Shown: in pieces, positions 42,423 to 50,565 of the stretch
Layout of the letters: every line of letters begins with the position of its first letter
How positions within the stretch are numbered: the stretch's first letter is position 1
Assembly: GCA_965226185.1 (NCBI GenBank)
Contig: CBDDCT010000005.1
Coordinates: forward strand, 434,001 to 498,000
Length of the DNA stretch: 64,000 nt
Reading direction: 5' to 3'
Origin: CBDCYS01 sp965226185
GTDB taxonomy: Bacteria; Acidobacteriota; Terriglobia; Bryobacterales; UBA6623
Translations under genes and position numbers: made by a program
Notes under the pieces: generated by a model
What the model was told of the DNA's origin: nothing
Databases searched by the model: none
Seen by the model: the letters and a program-made list of their open reading frames with translations, nothing else

Positions 42423-44012
42423 CTAGGAGTCTGTCCGAGTAACGGCTTGGCACAGTTCCGGCAAGGCGGGAAATTCGGATGCCGTGGTTAGCAAAGCGTC
42501 GGCGCGGAAGGCTCGTCGACCGCCGGACTGCAAGAACGCACCGCGCGGGCCGCCAAGAACGGCTTTGAGAGCCTGTAATAGGCCTCGCCCGGCGCCCCTT
42601 TTCCGGTTTTTTCCCATCACGCTCCGCCACATAGCCCGTGCATCTTCAAAATATTGTGCGTCAGACACACCAAGGCCCATTCCCCTTACACTTTCTTCAA
42701 CCCGCGTAAGAGAAATTGACGAATGCCGCGGGCCTGTTTGATCAGTCCGAATATCGGCTCCACGATCCCTTTGCGCCGCGCGTAAATCTTCGCCCCGGCC
42801 TTGGTCCGTAGCTTGCGCTGCATCCGCTCGACTCGCGGGGCGTTGTTCGGTATCCGCCCCCGCGGCGGCGACGCCCGTTGCCCGCGCTTCTGTTTCTTAG
42901 TGGCGATATAGGCGTCGATCTTTTGCTCTGGCTTCTCGGGCGCTTCCAACGATTCCAGGTTCTTCTCCGAACAATAGCCGCTGTCGGCCAACACTTCCTC
43001 GGGGCGTTGTCCCGACTGCCGCTCGACCGCTTCCAGCAACGGCGCCAGTTGCTCTTTATCGTTCGCCGCTTGCGTCAGCGTCTGCCCGACAATCAATTGC
43101 GCCACGTTCTCGACCGCCGCCTGCGCATTGTAGCCCTGCACAAACCCGTCGCCGCTTTTCATAATGCGCGACTCCGGATCCGTGAAATTGTATTGGTCTT
43201 TGTCGCGCGGTTCGGCTTGCCGCGCTTGCTCGTCACAGCGACCCGCGGCTTCGGCTTGCTGTCGCGCCCGTTGCTTCGCTCGTTGCTCCAGCGCCTGCTT
43301 GGCTTCGCGAATCTTCTCCAGCCGCGTCTGCCGGTGTTGCAACTCCTCGGGCAATTCCTCGCCCTGCTTCGCGGCCCCGTAGTGCGCGTCCTCTGCCGCG
43401 TCAACCGTTTCGGCTTCGGCCAACATTTGCTTTACTTCGGCCGCTAACTGTTGCTCGCTCTGCTTGATCCGCCCGTGGCTCATGGCCTTGTGCTTGGAGG
43501 CGTTGGCCTTCATCTTCGTGCCGTCGAGCGCCACCCGGCCCAGCTTCATCGCCCCGCTCTCCAGCGCCACCCGCAACACTTGCTGGAAAAGCCCCTCGAG
43601 GGCTTCCAGATGGATTTTGCGAAAATCCGAGATCGTGCGGAAGTCGGGCTGGTTGCCGGCCGCCAGCACGCGAAAGGGCACGTCCTCGACCAGACGCTGG
43701 GCGATCCGGCGCGAGGAGCGCACTCCCAGGCAGTAGCCGTAGAGCAACAGTTTCACCATCAGCCGCGGATGATAAGGCGGCTGCCCGCGCTGCTCCTTTT
43801 CATAGACCTTCTCGATGGCCGACAAGTCCAGTTGATCGACCAGGTCGCTGACGAAGTAGACGAGGTGGTTTTCGGGCAGCCAATCCTGCAAACTGGGAGG
43901 CAGCAGCAGTTTCTGCTCGGGGAGGTAGGCCCGGTAGGTTTTGCCCATAAACCATTATCGCCCACTTTTGTTTGTTCTCCACGAAGAAATGAATACTCGG
44001 ACAGACTCCTAG
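42423..44012 (-). mobile_element. IS1182-type insertion sequence
   Basis: Perfect 19-bp terminal inverted repeats: CTAGGAGTCTGTCCGAGTA at 42423-42441 and its complement at 43994-44012. Since CTAG is its own complement, the outer four bases may instead be a CTAG target duplication, leaving 15-bp TIRs and a 1582-bp element (42427-44008). It encodes one transposase on the minus strand. Left end lies 180 bp from the LLM oxidoreductase start. Confidence 0.92.
42686..43948 (-). CDS. IS1182-family transposase, probably missing its last 23 residues
   Basis: 420 residues. It shows the IS1182/DDE layout: YRAYLPEQKLLLPPSLQDWL, HPRLMVKLLLYGYCLGVRSS, PDFRTISDFRKIHL, DGTKMKANASKHK, a long Arg/Glu/Gln coiled region, then VLADSGYCSEKNLE and KGIVEPIFGLIKQARGIRQF, carrying DDE residues. 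It stops at LRGLKKV. The same frame continues after the TAA with GEWALVCLTHNILKMHGLCGG, the normal end of this family, and then a TGA. A nonsense codon has therefore removed about 23 residues, which could reduce or abolish activity. Confidence 0.9.
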   Translation of the reverse strand: MGKTYRAYLPEQKLLLPPSLQDWLPENHLVYFVSDLVDQLDLSAIEKVYEKEQRGQPPYHPRLMVKLLLYGYCLGVRSSRRIAQRLVEDVPFRVLAAGNQPDFRTISDFRKIHLEALEGLFQQVLRVALESGAMKLGRVALDGTKMKANASKHKAMSHGRIKQSEQQLAAEVKQMLAEAETVDAAEDAHYGAAKQGEELPEELQHRQTRLEKIREAKQALEQRAKQRARQQAEAAGRCDEQARQAEPRDKDQYNFTDPESRIMKSGDGFVQGYNAQAAVENVAQLIVGQTLTQAANDKEQLAPLLEAVERQSGQRPEEVLADSGYCSEKNLESLEAPEKPEQKIDAYIATKKQKRGQRASPPRGRIPNNAPRVERMQRKLRTKAGAKIYARRKGIVEPIFGLIKQARGIRQFLLRGLKKV

Positions 44013-44720
44013 TAGTGGTGTGAGCATCTGAGGTAACACGTGTCAATTAGATCGCCCTTGCGTACAAACTACCGCTTGGCCATCAACGGGGGAAGCCGGG
44101 CCAGGGATTCCGACCTGAGAACATTCCTAGCGAGAACAACCGATCCCACTCACTATGGGTCCGGGGGCTCGCTAGCCGCCTGAGCGGACTCGATTTGGGC
44201 CCGCTCTACGCCGGGCTACGGCAGGCTCTGAGGCCTGATCGCTCGATGCGAAATCATTTCTCGACATCAATCCGACGGCTACGCCCTTGCGCCCAACATT
44301 CTAACGTGGGCGGGCGGTACGAGGGCCTGCATCCTTTTGCTCACGGCTCCCAAATCCTCGCTAACGTTAGGACCTTATCTGGAGGAACCCGGCGGGACAA
44401 GCTGCGAGCAAGGTCGACGATCGTGATCGCCGGGTTGCTTTGGATAAGGGCGTTTGAAGGAAGCCGCTGGGGCGGCGGACGCGTTCAGTCTGCGTCCAAG
44501 CTATGGGATTTGAATCGAGTTTCTTGGCCTCGGGGCAGGCGTTTGGAGTTGGCAAGACCGACGGACGAGCTGGAACGCCGCGTTGCTGGCGGTGGCCGAG
44601 GCTCGCAAGAGTGCTGTTTGGCGGAGATTCCGGCAGGTTCGGCGCTCGGATCCGAGTGGCAGACGCACTCCCGGCGCGCGCGTCGAAGGACACGCTGGCG
44701 TGACCGGCAGTTGGGTGGAG
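44013..44720. other. 708-bp stretch without a recognisable gene
   Basis: Lies between the IS1182-type and IS91-type elements. Both strands have short overlapping frames with no domain. It may be the non-coding end of the IS91-type element plus host DNA. No terminal repeat was found. Confidence 0.4.
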
Positions 44721-45899
44721 TTAGGACGTGTCAAAGTACTCCTGCTCCAGCTGCCAGGCGTCGAGTCGCTCGACCACGACCATCGCACCGCCACAGCTTG
44801 GACACGTCCAAGTGGCTGGAAGGCAAGTCGGGCCGGACGCCGAGGGTTTGGCTGTCGTCGCTTGGTTGGTTTCCAGTAGTTGTTGACATAGCGGCAACAA
44901 CGCCCCACGTTTGCGGGCGGCGAGGAAGCCGAAGAAGCGGATACGAATGAAGCCGCGCGGCAGCACGTGCTGCAGGAACCTCCGAAGGAACTCTTCGGCC
45001 GTGAGCGTCATCAGCCGTCGCTTGCTGCCGCGGGCGTAGTCTTTCCAGCGAAAGGTGACCTTGCCTTGGGCGAAAGCAACCAAGCGATGATTGGAGATCG
45101 CGACCCGGTGGGTGTAGCGGGCTAAGTAGTTGAGGACATACCGCGGCCCGCCGAAGGGAGGCTTGGCGTAAACGACCCAGTCTTGGCGGAACAGCGATCG
45201 CACAAACGCGCGGAAGGCCTTCTGCTGCGTCAAGGGCTTCAGCGCGCCGGGAAGACAGAGTTCGCCATTGCGATAAGCGCGCTTGAGAGCGGCGACGAAC
45301 TTGCCGCGAAAGACGCGGCTGAGCGCCTTCACCGGCAGAAAGAATCGATACCGTGGACGAACCCAGGCTTTGTGATCGGGCGAGAGACCACCCGCCGGAA
45401 TCACACAGTGGAGGTGTGGATGGTGCATCAGATTCTGTCCCCAGCTATGCAGCACGCTGAGGAAGCCGATCTGGGCGCCGAGGTGCTTGGGATCAGCGGC
45501 GATTTCCAAAAGGCTGTCCGCACTGGCACGGAACAACAGGCCATAGAGAAGTCGCTTGTTGTGGAACATCAACTCCGCCAGCTGCCGCGGAACAGTGAAG
45601 ACCACATGCACGTAGGAAACCGGCAGCAGCTCTTTCTCACGAGCGGCGAGCCATTTGTCCCGCGCGCCGGTCTGGCACTTGGGGCAATGGCGGTTGCGGC
45701 ATGAGTTATACGAGATGGCCGCGGTGAAGCCACAGCGAGTGCAGCGGTCGCGATGTCCGCCCAGCGCCGCCGTACGACAGCGTTCGATGGCTGAGAGCAC
45801 TTTCAAGTGCAGCCCGTTCAGCCGCGATCGATGTTGACGGATGAAGTCTTCGCCTGCCGCGCGAATGATATCGGCCACCTCGAGTGGCGGCCGTTTCAC
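44721..45899 (-). CDS. IS91-family transposase
   Basis: 392 residues from GTG 45899. The N-terminal zinc-finger domain has CTRCGFTAAISYNSCRNRHC then PKCQ. The HUH replication block is HHPHLHCVIPAGGLS, and the Y2-region YLARYTHRVAISNHRL carries the tyrosine. RWKDYARGSKRRLMTL and FLRRFLQHVLPRGFIRIRFF are standard IS91 segments. A second C-terminal CPSCGG finger is unusual but common in this subgroup. It starts inside the integrase stop (GTGA). It looks intact. Confidence 0.93.
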   Translation of the reverse strand: MKRPPLEVADIIRAAGEDFIRQHRSRLNGLHLKVLSAIERCRTAALGGHRDRCTRCGFTAAISYNSCRNRHCPKCQTGARDKWLAAREKELLPVSYVHVVFTVPRQLAELMFHNKRLLYGLLFRASADSLLEIAADPKHLGAQIGFLSVLHSWGQNLMHHPHLHCVIPAGGLSPDHKAWVRPRYRFFLPVKALSRVFRGKFVAALKRAYRNGELCLPGALKPLTQQKAFRAFVRSLFRQDWVVYAKPPFGGPRYVLNYLARYTHRVAISNHRLVAFAQGKVTFRWKDYARGSKRRLMTLTAEEFLRRFLQHVLPRGFIRIRFFGFLAARKRGALLPLCQQLLETNQATTAKPSASGPTCLPATWTCPSCGGAMVVVERLDAWQLEQEYFDTS

Positions 45900-46792
45900 T
45901 TCTTCTTATGTAGCTTCTTGGATCGCTTGACTCTGTCAGGGCTGGAGAACTCCGCTTGGTCGATCGGCGTGCCGGCCGCCTTGAGATGGCGCTCGGATAG
46001 ATGCAGATAGATCGACGTCGCCTTCAGCTCGGCGTGAGCAAGGAGCGCTTGTAGCGTTGGCAGATCGGCGCCCTGTTCGAGCAGATGTGTGGCGAAGCTG
46101 TGCCGCAGCAAATGAGGCCGAACGGGTTTGTCGATCCCCGCTCGTTCGGCCGCTTCCCGGCACGCTAGCCACAGCACCTTGGGGGTGATCGGCTTGTCGA
46201 CTCGCCAGTTCCTGATCGTGCCGGGAAACAGATACGTCTTGGGCTTCATCCAGCGGTAGTACTCGCGTAGCGTATCGAGCAGTTTCGGGCTCAACGGGAC
46301 AGACCGATCGCGGCCTCCTTTGCCGTGACGGATGTGGACGAGCATGCGCTCGCTGTCGATGTTCTCCACTTTCAGGTTGCACAGCTCCGCCCGCCGCATC
46401 CCGGTCGAGTAGAGCGTCATCAGCATGGCGCGATGAAACAGGTTGCTGGCCGACTCGATCAGCCGCACCGCTTCTTGTTGGGTCAGGATGATCGGCAGCT
46501 CTCGCGGCTTCTTCGGGTAGGGGAACTCCTCGACTGGATAGTTCCGCCTTAACGTTTTGCAGAAGAAGAACCGCAGGCCTGCTGTGTGGAGGCCGACGGT
46601 GCGGACGCCCATCTTCCTTGCCTTCAGCAAGTACACCTGGTAGGTCCGGATCTCGTCCAGGCCGAGCTGATCCGGCGGACGGCCGAAGTGCTTGGCGAAG
46701 CTCTCGACGGTGCCGAGGCAGTTCTTGATCGTGGTCTGAGCGTAGTTGCGACGCTGGAGTTCCTCCAGCATCTTCCTGCGTAATTGGGTCAT
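45896..46792 (-). CDS. Tyrosine recombinase/integrase of the IS91-type element
   Basis: 298 residues. N-terminal core-binding domain (TTIKNCLGTVESFAKHFGRP) and a catalytic domain with Arg in STGMRRAELCNL, HIRHGKGGRDR, HLLRHSFATHLLEQGAD, LLAHAELKATSIYLHLSE with Tyr. All tyrosine-recombinase catalytic residues appear. It is translationally coupled to the downstream IS91 transposase. IS91 relatives with a similar integrase are known; its role in movement is not settled. The start is preceded by a hairpin that could mask its ribosome site. Confidence 0.92.
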   Translation of the reverse strand: MTQLRRKMLEELQRRNYAQTTIKNCLGTVESFAKHFGRPPDQLGLDEIRTYQVYLLKARKMGVRTVGLHTAGLRFFFCKTLRRNYPVEEFPYPKKPRELPIILTQQEAVRLIESASNLFHRAMLMTLYSTGMRRAELCNLKVENIDSERMLVHIRHGKGGRDRSVPLSPKLLDTLREYYRWMKPKTYLFPGTIRNWRVDKPITPKVLWLACREAAERAGIDKPVRPHLLRHSFATHLLEQGADLPTLQALLAHAELKATSIYLHLSERHLKAAGTPIDQAEFSSPDRVKRSKKLHKKK

Positions 46793-46820
46793 TGGGACAC
46801 CTCCTTCGTTGGTGTCCCAA
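46792..46820 (-). promoter_or_regulatory. Inverted repeat overlapping the integrase ribosome site and start
   Basis: On the minus strand TTGGGACACC (46820-46811) is followed by a 9-nt loop and its perfect complement GGTGTCCCAA (46801-46792). The second arm includes the GG of the AGGAGGT ribosome site, and it ends on the A of the ATG. When folded in RNA it would hide the initiation site; as DNA it could be an operator. Confidence 0.75.
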
Positions 46821-47108
46821 CCTTACTCCCAGCGTCCCGCCAATGCTGATGAACCCCTCACGCGTAGCGTCCGCCGCGCGAGCGGCTTAGTTCAAACGGC
46901 GATCTGCCGATCTAGCTCCACAGATGCACAGATTGTCGGAAGTGACGTCGGCGCCGCGAAATCGCTAAATCCTGTGTAACGGCGAAGTGTAATTCTGGGC
47001 TCGTCGCAGGGTCACTCGGGGACCGCTTGCTACGCCAAGCTCCTACGAACGCGAAAGGTGGGATCGTAGCGAAGAGGCATCACTCGCCTGCATCCGGCTG
47101 CGGACCCG
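46821..47108. other. Non-coding region right of the IS91-type element
   Basis: No gene supported. It holds an ATCCTGTGTAACGG block at 46969-46982 that recurs exactly at 48741-48754, on the other side of the sulfatase pseudogene. Confidence 0.45.
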
Positions 47109-48556
47109 CTATTCGTCGCCGGCGAACGGCGGCCCCTCGTATCGAGGCGGATCTTCGGTAACTCTGGGGTCGCCGCTGCCTTCGAGAATCTTCATCAGTC
47201 GTGCGGCCAGCTCGCGCTTCTGATCGGCGTAACTTGGATCATCAGCAACATTGGTCAACTGATGCGGATCCCGCGTCATGTCGTACAGCTCCTCGGCCGG
47301 CCGCTGGATCAGATCGCGCTCGAAATGCGGTTTGGCCAGCGGATCGTCGCGATTGGTCACCAACCAGGCTTTGGTCGGACTTGCGTCGAGATCCGCAAAC
47401 GCCGTCCTCGTGTCTTCCCTCAACTGCTCGTAAGGAGGCATCTCGCTCGGGGGCAGGCCGAAACCCGGTGCCACGCCCATCGGCCAGCGCTCAGGTTTGA
47501 AGTTGCGAATGTAGAGAAAGCGATCGGTGCGCAGCGCCCGCATCGGGTAAGGCAATCTCCCCGGACGCGCGTTTCCCACATGCCGCTCCCGCCCCGCCAC
47601 CACATGATCGCGGGTGGCGTCGACGCGACCATCTTGCTTCGACTCAAGCACGGGGACGAGGCTGCGCGCCGTCATCGTCTCGGGTGGCACTACGCTGGCG
47701 ACCTCGAGAAACGTCGGCGCAAGGTCGGGCAACGAAACAAAGTCGGTCAGCACCCGGCCCGCCGGGATTCGTGACGGCCAACGGATGGCCAGAGGAACCC
47801 GCAGCCCCAAGTCGTAAAGGTCGCACTTGCCGCGCGGGAAGCCGGGCAGACCGTGGTCGCCGCTAACCGCCACGACCGTGTTGTCGAGCTCTCGATTCGT
47901 TCGAGCTCCTCGAGCAGGACCCCCAGCCCGGCGTCAAACGCCATCGCTTCGCCGAGATAATCGGCCAGGTCTTCTCGAACGGTCGGCACGTCCGGCAAAT
48001 CGGCCGGCATCTTTCCTTCGAGCTCATCGGGATCGATCCCCCAAAGCTTCTTGCCAGAGCCTTGGATCCACTTGCGATGGACGTTGGTCGGACCGAACCA
48101 ATAGCAAAACGGTTGGCCGTCTTTTCGATCGGCGAGAAAGTCCTGGAAGTTGCCCCGGACTTCCTCGTAGAGCTGCTGTTTGGCCTCCTCCAGATCGTCC
48201 GCCTGGCTAACAAACTGCGAGAAGCGGTTGAAGTTTACGCCTCGCTTGGCGTAGGCCGCCGCCTGACCGCCATGCGGCTCATCCCTGGGAGTTCCGGGCG
48301 ACCAGACTTTGTAGGTGAATCCGATGTGATAGCTCTGATCGCGCAGCAGCAAGGGATAAGTCGGGATCGACGAATCCCAGACGGCGCCGCTGAGGATAGC
48401 GCCTTGCCCGGTTCTCCAGAAGTATTGTCCGGAAAGCAGCGAGCTGCGACACGGGGTGCAGGAGGGGGCATTCACAAAAGCGTTCGTGAATAGCGCACCT
48501 TCGTCCGCGATTCGGTCGAAGTTGGGCGTACGAATCAGATCGCTAGGGCTCCAAGC
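47109..48556 (-). pseudogene. Sulfatase, 5'-truncated and frameshifted
   Basis: From 48556 the frame reads SDLIRTPNFDRIADEGALF, then VNAPSCTPCRSSLLSG, the sulfatase signature with active-site Cys. An in-frame stop lies directly upstream and no signal peptide or initial metal-binding Asp pair precedes, so about 45 residues are missing at the 5' end. It continues through WFGPTNVHRKW to LLEELERIE near 47890. There the frame shifts, and the C-terminal half resumes one phase away as ELDNTVVAVSGDHGLPGF and RVPLAIRWPSRIPAG, ending at 47109. One inserted base at the junction would restore a smooth sequence. Either a true pseudogene or an assembly error for the frameshift, but the 5' loss is separate. 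Confidence 0.88.
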
Positions 48557-49001
48557 CTAGCATGACTAACACGCCCAGCTCCGGAACTGGCTGCACCGAG
48601 GAGGGAGAAGGGGTCGGAAGAAGGCCGTCTGGAGCCAACAGATCCAAGAATCCGAGTTTGTTGGGTCGTGAGGCAGTGTTCCCTGCGGATCAAACCAAGT
48701 TCGCCGCTTGATCGGCCCTGGCGACGGGCAGAACCGCTGGATCCTGTGTAACGGGGCAGCGTTGGACCAGCGCATCCACATGGCCGTGTTTGTCGGCAAG
48801 CCGCGGATGTGGTTCGTCTTCTTCACCGTGCGGACTCGAAGCTTGATTCTGTCCGACTGACGGGCGACTCGGAACGGATTTCCACGCGACTGCTCCACTG
48901 CGGAGCCAAACTGACCCACTACCCCAATAGCCCCAAAGAGTGTTGGTTGACGAGCCCGTGGTACAATGCCCGCAACTCCATCCTGTTTTGTGAGGTCCAT
49001 C
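48557..49001. other. Region upstream of an oxidoreductase; possible gene remnant
   Basis: A plus-strand stretch (about 48710-48861) reads RWILCNGAALDQRIHMAVF then VGKPRMWFVFFTVRT to a stop. It looks protein-like but has no start and no family I can name. A repeated ATCCTGTGTAACGG block is at 48741-48754. No clear promoter, although a TACAAT lies near 48961. Confidence 0.4.
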
Positions 49002-50186
49002 ATGAGCAAGAATTCTCCCCGTCGCCGTGAGTTTCTAGCCAGTGCAGCCGCGGCGCCACTCATCCTTTCCAGCTCCGCCAAGGGAGCCAACGAGCGCATC
49101 ACCTTCGCTCTGATCGGCGCCGGCGGACGCGGCCGCCGCGTGGCCGGGACGTTTATTGAATTCGGCGGCGCGAAAATGCTGTCGGTATGCGACGTCTACA
49201 AACCCAATCTGGAGAAAGGGCTTGAAATCGGCGGGGCCGACGCCAAGGGCTACGTCGACTACAAGGAAGTTCTGGCGCGCGATGATATTGACGCCGTTCT
49301 GATCGCAACCCCCGACCACCATCACGCGCCCATGCTGATCGCCGCCGTCAAGGCGGGGAAGGACGTCTACTGCGAAAAACCCATGACGCACTCGATCAGC
49401 GAGGGTGTCCGGGTGATTCGCGAAGTGCGCGCCACCGACCGCATCGTTCAGATCGGCATGCAGCGCCGCAGCACCCCTTGGATCATTGAAACCAAGAAGA
49501 TGGTCGACGACGGGCTGATCGGCGACATCTACGCCGCAAAGGCTCAATGGAACTGGATCCGCTCAAGGCCGCTGAATAACTCCACGCTTGAAGGTGAACT
49601 GGACTGGAAGCGTTTTGTGGGGCGCGCCGCCTACCGGCCGCTCGAGCCGATGCGTTTTCGGTCTTGGCGGAATTTCTGGGATTACTCCGGCGGCAACCTC
49701 ACCGACCAAGGCACGCACCTGATGGACGTCATCCAGTGGCTGAGCAATTCAGGCACTCCCAAATCGGCGACCTGCTTGGGCAAGGTGTTCGAGATGGACG
49801 GGGCCGAGACGCCGGATCTCTTTTCAGCGGCGTATGAGTACCGCAACATGATCGCCACCTGGACACTGAACTACAACAACGACTACCAAAACGGCTGGAC
49901 CATCCGGTTCGAGGGAACCAAGGGGACGCTGATCCTCGACGGCACCGGCTACCGCGTCTACGAAGCGCCCTGGAAAGACAACCGCGAGCCCATCATGACG
50001 CACGAGGATCGCCTGCCGACGCCGCCTCATGTCCAGAACTTCCTCAACTGCGTGAAGAGCCGCGAACAGCCCAACGCTCCGGTCGAGGTCGGTCACTCCG
50101 CCGTCTGCGCTCCGCACCTGGCCAACATCGCTTTCCACACCAAGCGCGTAGCCTACTTGAACCCCACTGCAACCGAGGCATACTAG
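49002..50186 (+). CDS. Tat-exported Gfo/Idh/MocA family oxidoreductase
   Basis: 394 residues from ATG 49002, with GAGG seven bases upstream; a frame beginning at 48966 is rejected. Twin-arginine signal RRREFLASAAAAPLI. Rossmann motif FALIGAGGRGRRVAG, then ATPDHHHAPM, the family EKP in GKDVYCEKPMTHS, QIGMQRRSTPW and SGGNLTDQGTHLMDVIQW, which carries the substrate-binding His. It would act in the periplasm on a sugar-like substrate with bound NAD(P). Shorter than the relative at 26256 and not the same subgroup. It stands alone, downstream of the sulfatase remnant. Confidence 0.92.
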   Translation: MSKNSPRRREFLASAAAAPLILSSSAKGANERITFALIGAGGRGRRVAGTFIEFGGAKMLSVCDVYKPNLEKGLEIGGADAKGYVDYKEVLARDDIDAVLIATPDHHHAPMLIAAVKAGKDVYCEKPMTHSISEGVRVIREVRATDRIVQIGMQRRSTPWIIETKKMVDDGLIGDIYAAKAQWNWIRSRPLNNSTLEGELDWKRFVGRAAYRPLEPMRFRSWRNFWDYSGGNLTDQGTHLMDVIQWLSNSGTPKSATCLGKVFEMDGAETPDLFSAAYEYRNMIATWTLNYNNDYQNGWTIRFEGTKGTLILDGTGYRVYEAPWKDNREPIMTHEDRLPTPPHVQNFLNCVKSREQPNAPVEVGHSAVCAPHLANIAFHTKRVAYLNPTATEAY

Positions 50187-50249
50187 ATAAGACCGTGCTT
50201 GGGTAACGGTTGAGAAAACCCACCCAGACTGAGGTGCCAGCGAGCACCC

Positions 50250-50444
50250 TTATGTGCGCTTCCGGAGCGCGTCAATGTCTCCCTCCCATCGCAGTCTGCC
50301 CTGGGAGTCCAGCAGTTCCTTCCGCCGCTTGCCGCGGGCGAATTGCCGGAGCGCCTGGTTGATGAATTCTGTTTTCGTACGACCTTCCGCGTACGTCATT
50401 GCGGAGGACAGGGCCTCGTCATCGATGTTGAGCGTCGTTCGCAT
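50250..50444 (-). CDS. VapB-family antitoxin, orphan
   Basis: 64 residues from ATG 50444: RTTLNIDDEALSSAMTYAEG, RTKTEFINQALRQFARGKR, then an acidic end. This is the usual VapB (DUF2191) pattern: short ribbon-helix-helix domain and a short toxin-binding tail. A longer frame back to 50741 lies antisense to the GH15 gene and is rejected. No VapC-like PIN domain gene is on either side, so it is orphan or pairs elsewhere. An inverted repeat sits immediately upstream. Confidence 0.8.
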   Translation of the reverse strand: MRTTLNIDDEALSSAMTYAEGRTKTEFINQALRQFARGKRRKELLDSQGRLRWEGDIDALRKRT

Positions 50445-50447
50445 GAT

Positions 50448-50472
50448 CTGTATTCTTGTGCATACAATACAG
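50448..50472. promoter_or_regulatory. Inverted repeat upstream of vapB-like gene
   Basis: CTGTATT (50448-50454) and AATACAG (50466-50472), perfect 7-bp arms with an 11-bp spacer, three bases upstream of the antitoxin ATG. Likely autoregulatory operator for the antitoxin. Confidence 0.65.
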
Positions 50473-50565
50473 CGGAATCTGTCTGCATCGTGCCGCGGAC
50501 GAATCGCGGGCATTGCAAACGCCGCCCGACGTGCCGTGTCGCCATTCTTGGCGACATGTCTTATG

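Larger units (their letters stand above)
44721..46820 (-). mobile_element. IS91-type element (minimum extent: transposase plus integrase)
   Basis: Bounds are the coding region and its upstream hairpin; the true ends (ori and ter sequences) were not recognised. It contains a Y2-type transposase and an upstream tyrosine recombinase joined by a four-base overlap, a known IS91-like arrangement. Such elements move by rolling-circle replication without TIRs. Confidence 0.85.

Noticed and set aside
48710..48861. Protein-like plus-strand stretch ending at a stop, upstream of the Gfo/Idh/MocA gene
   Set aside because: No start codon, too short, and no family recognised. Noted only as a possible remnant.
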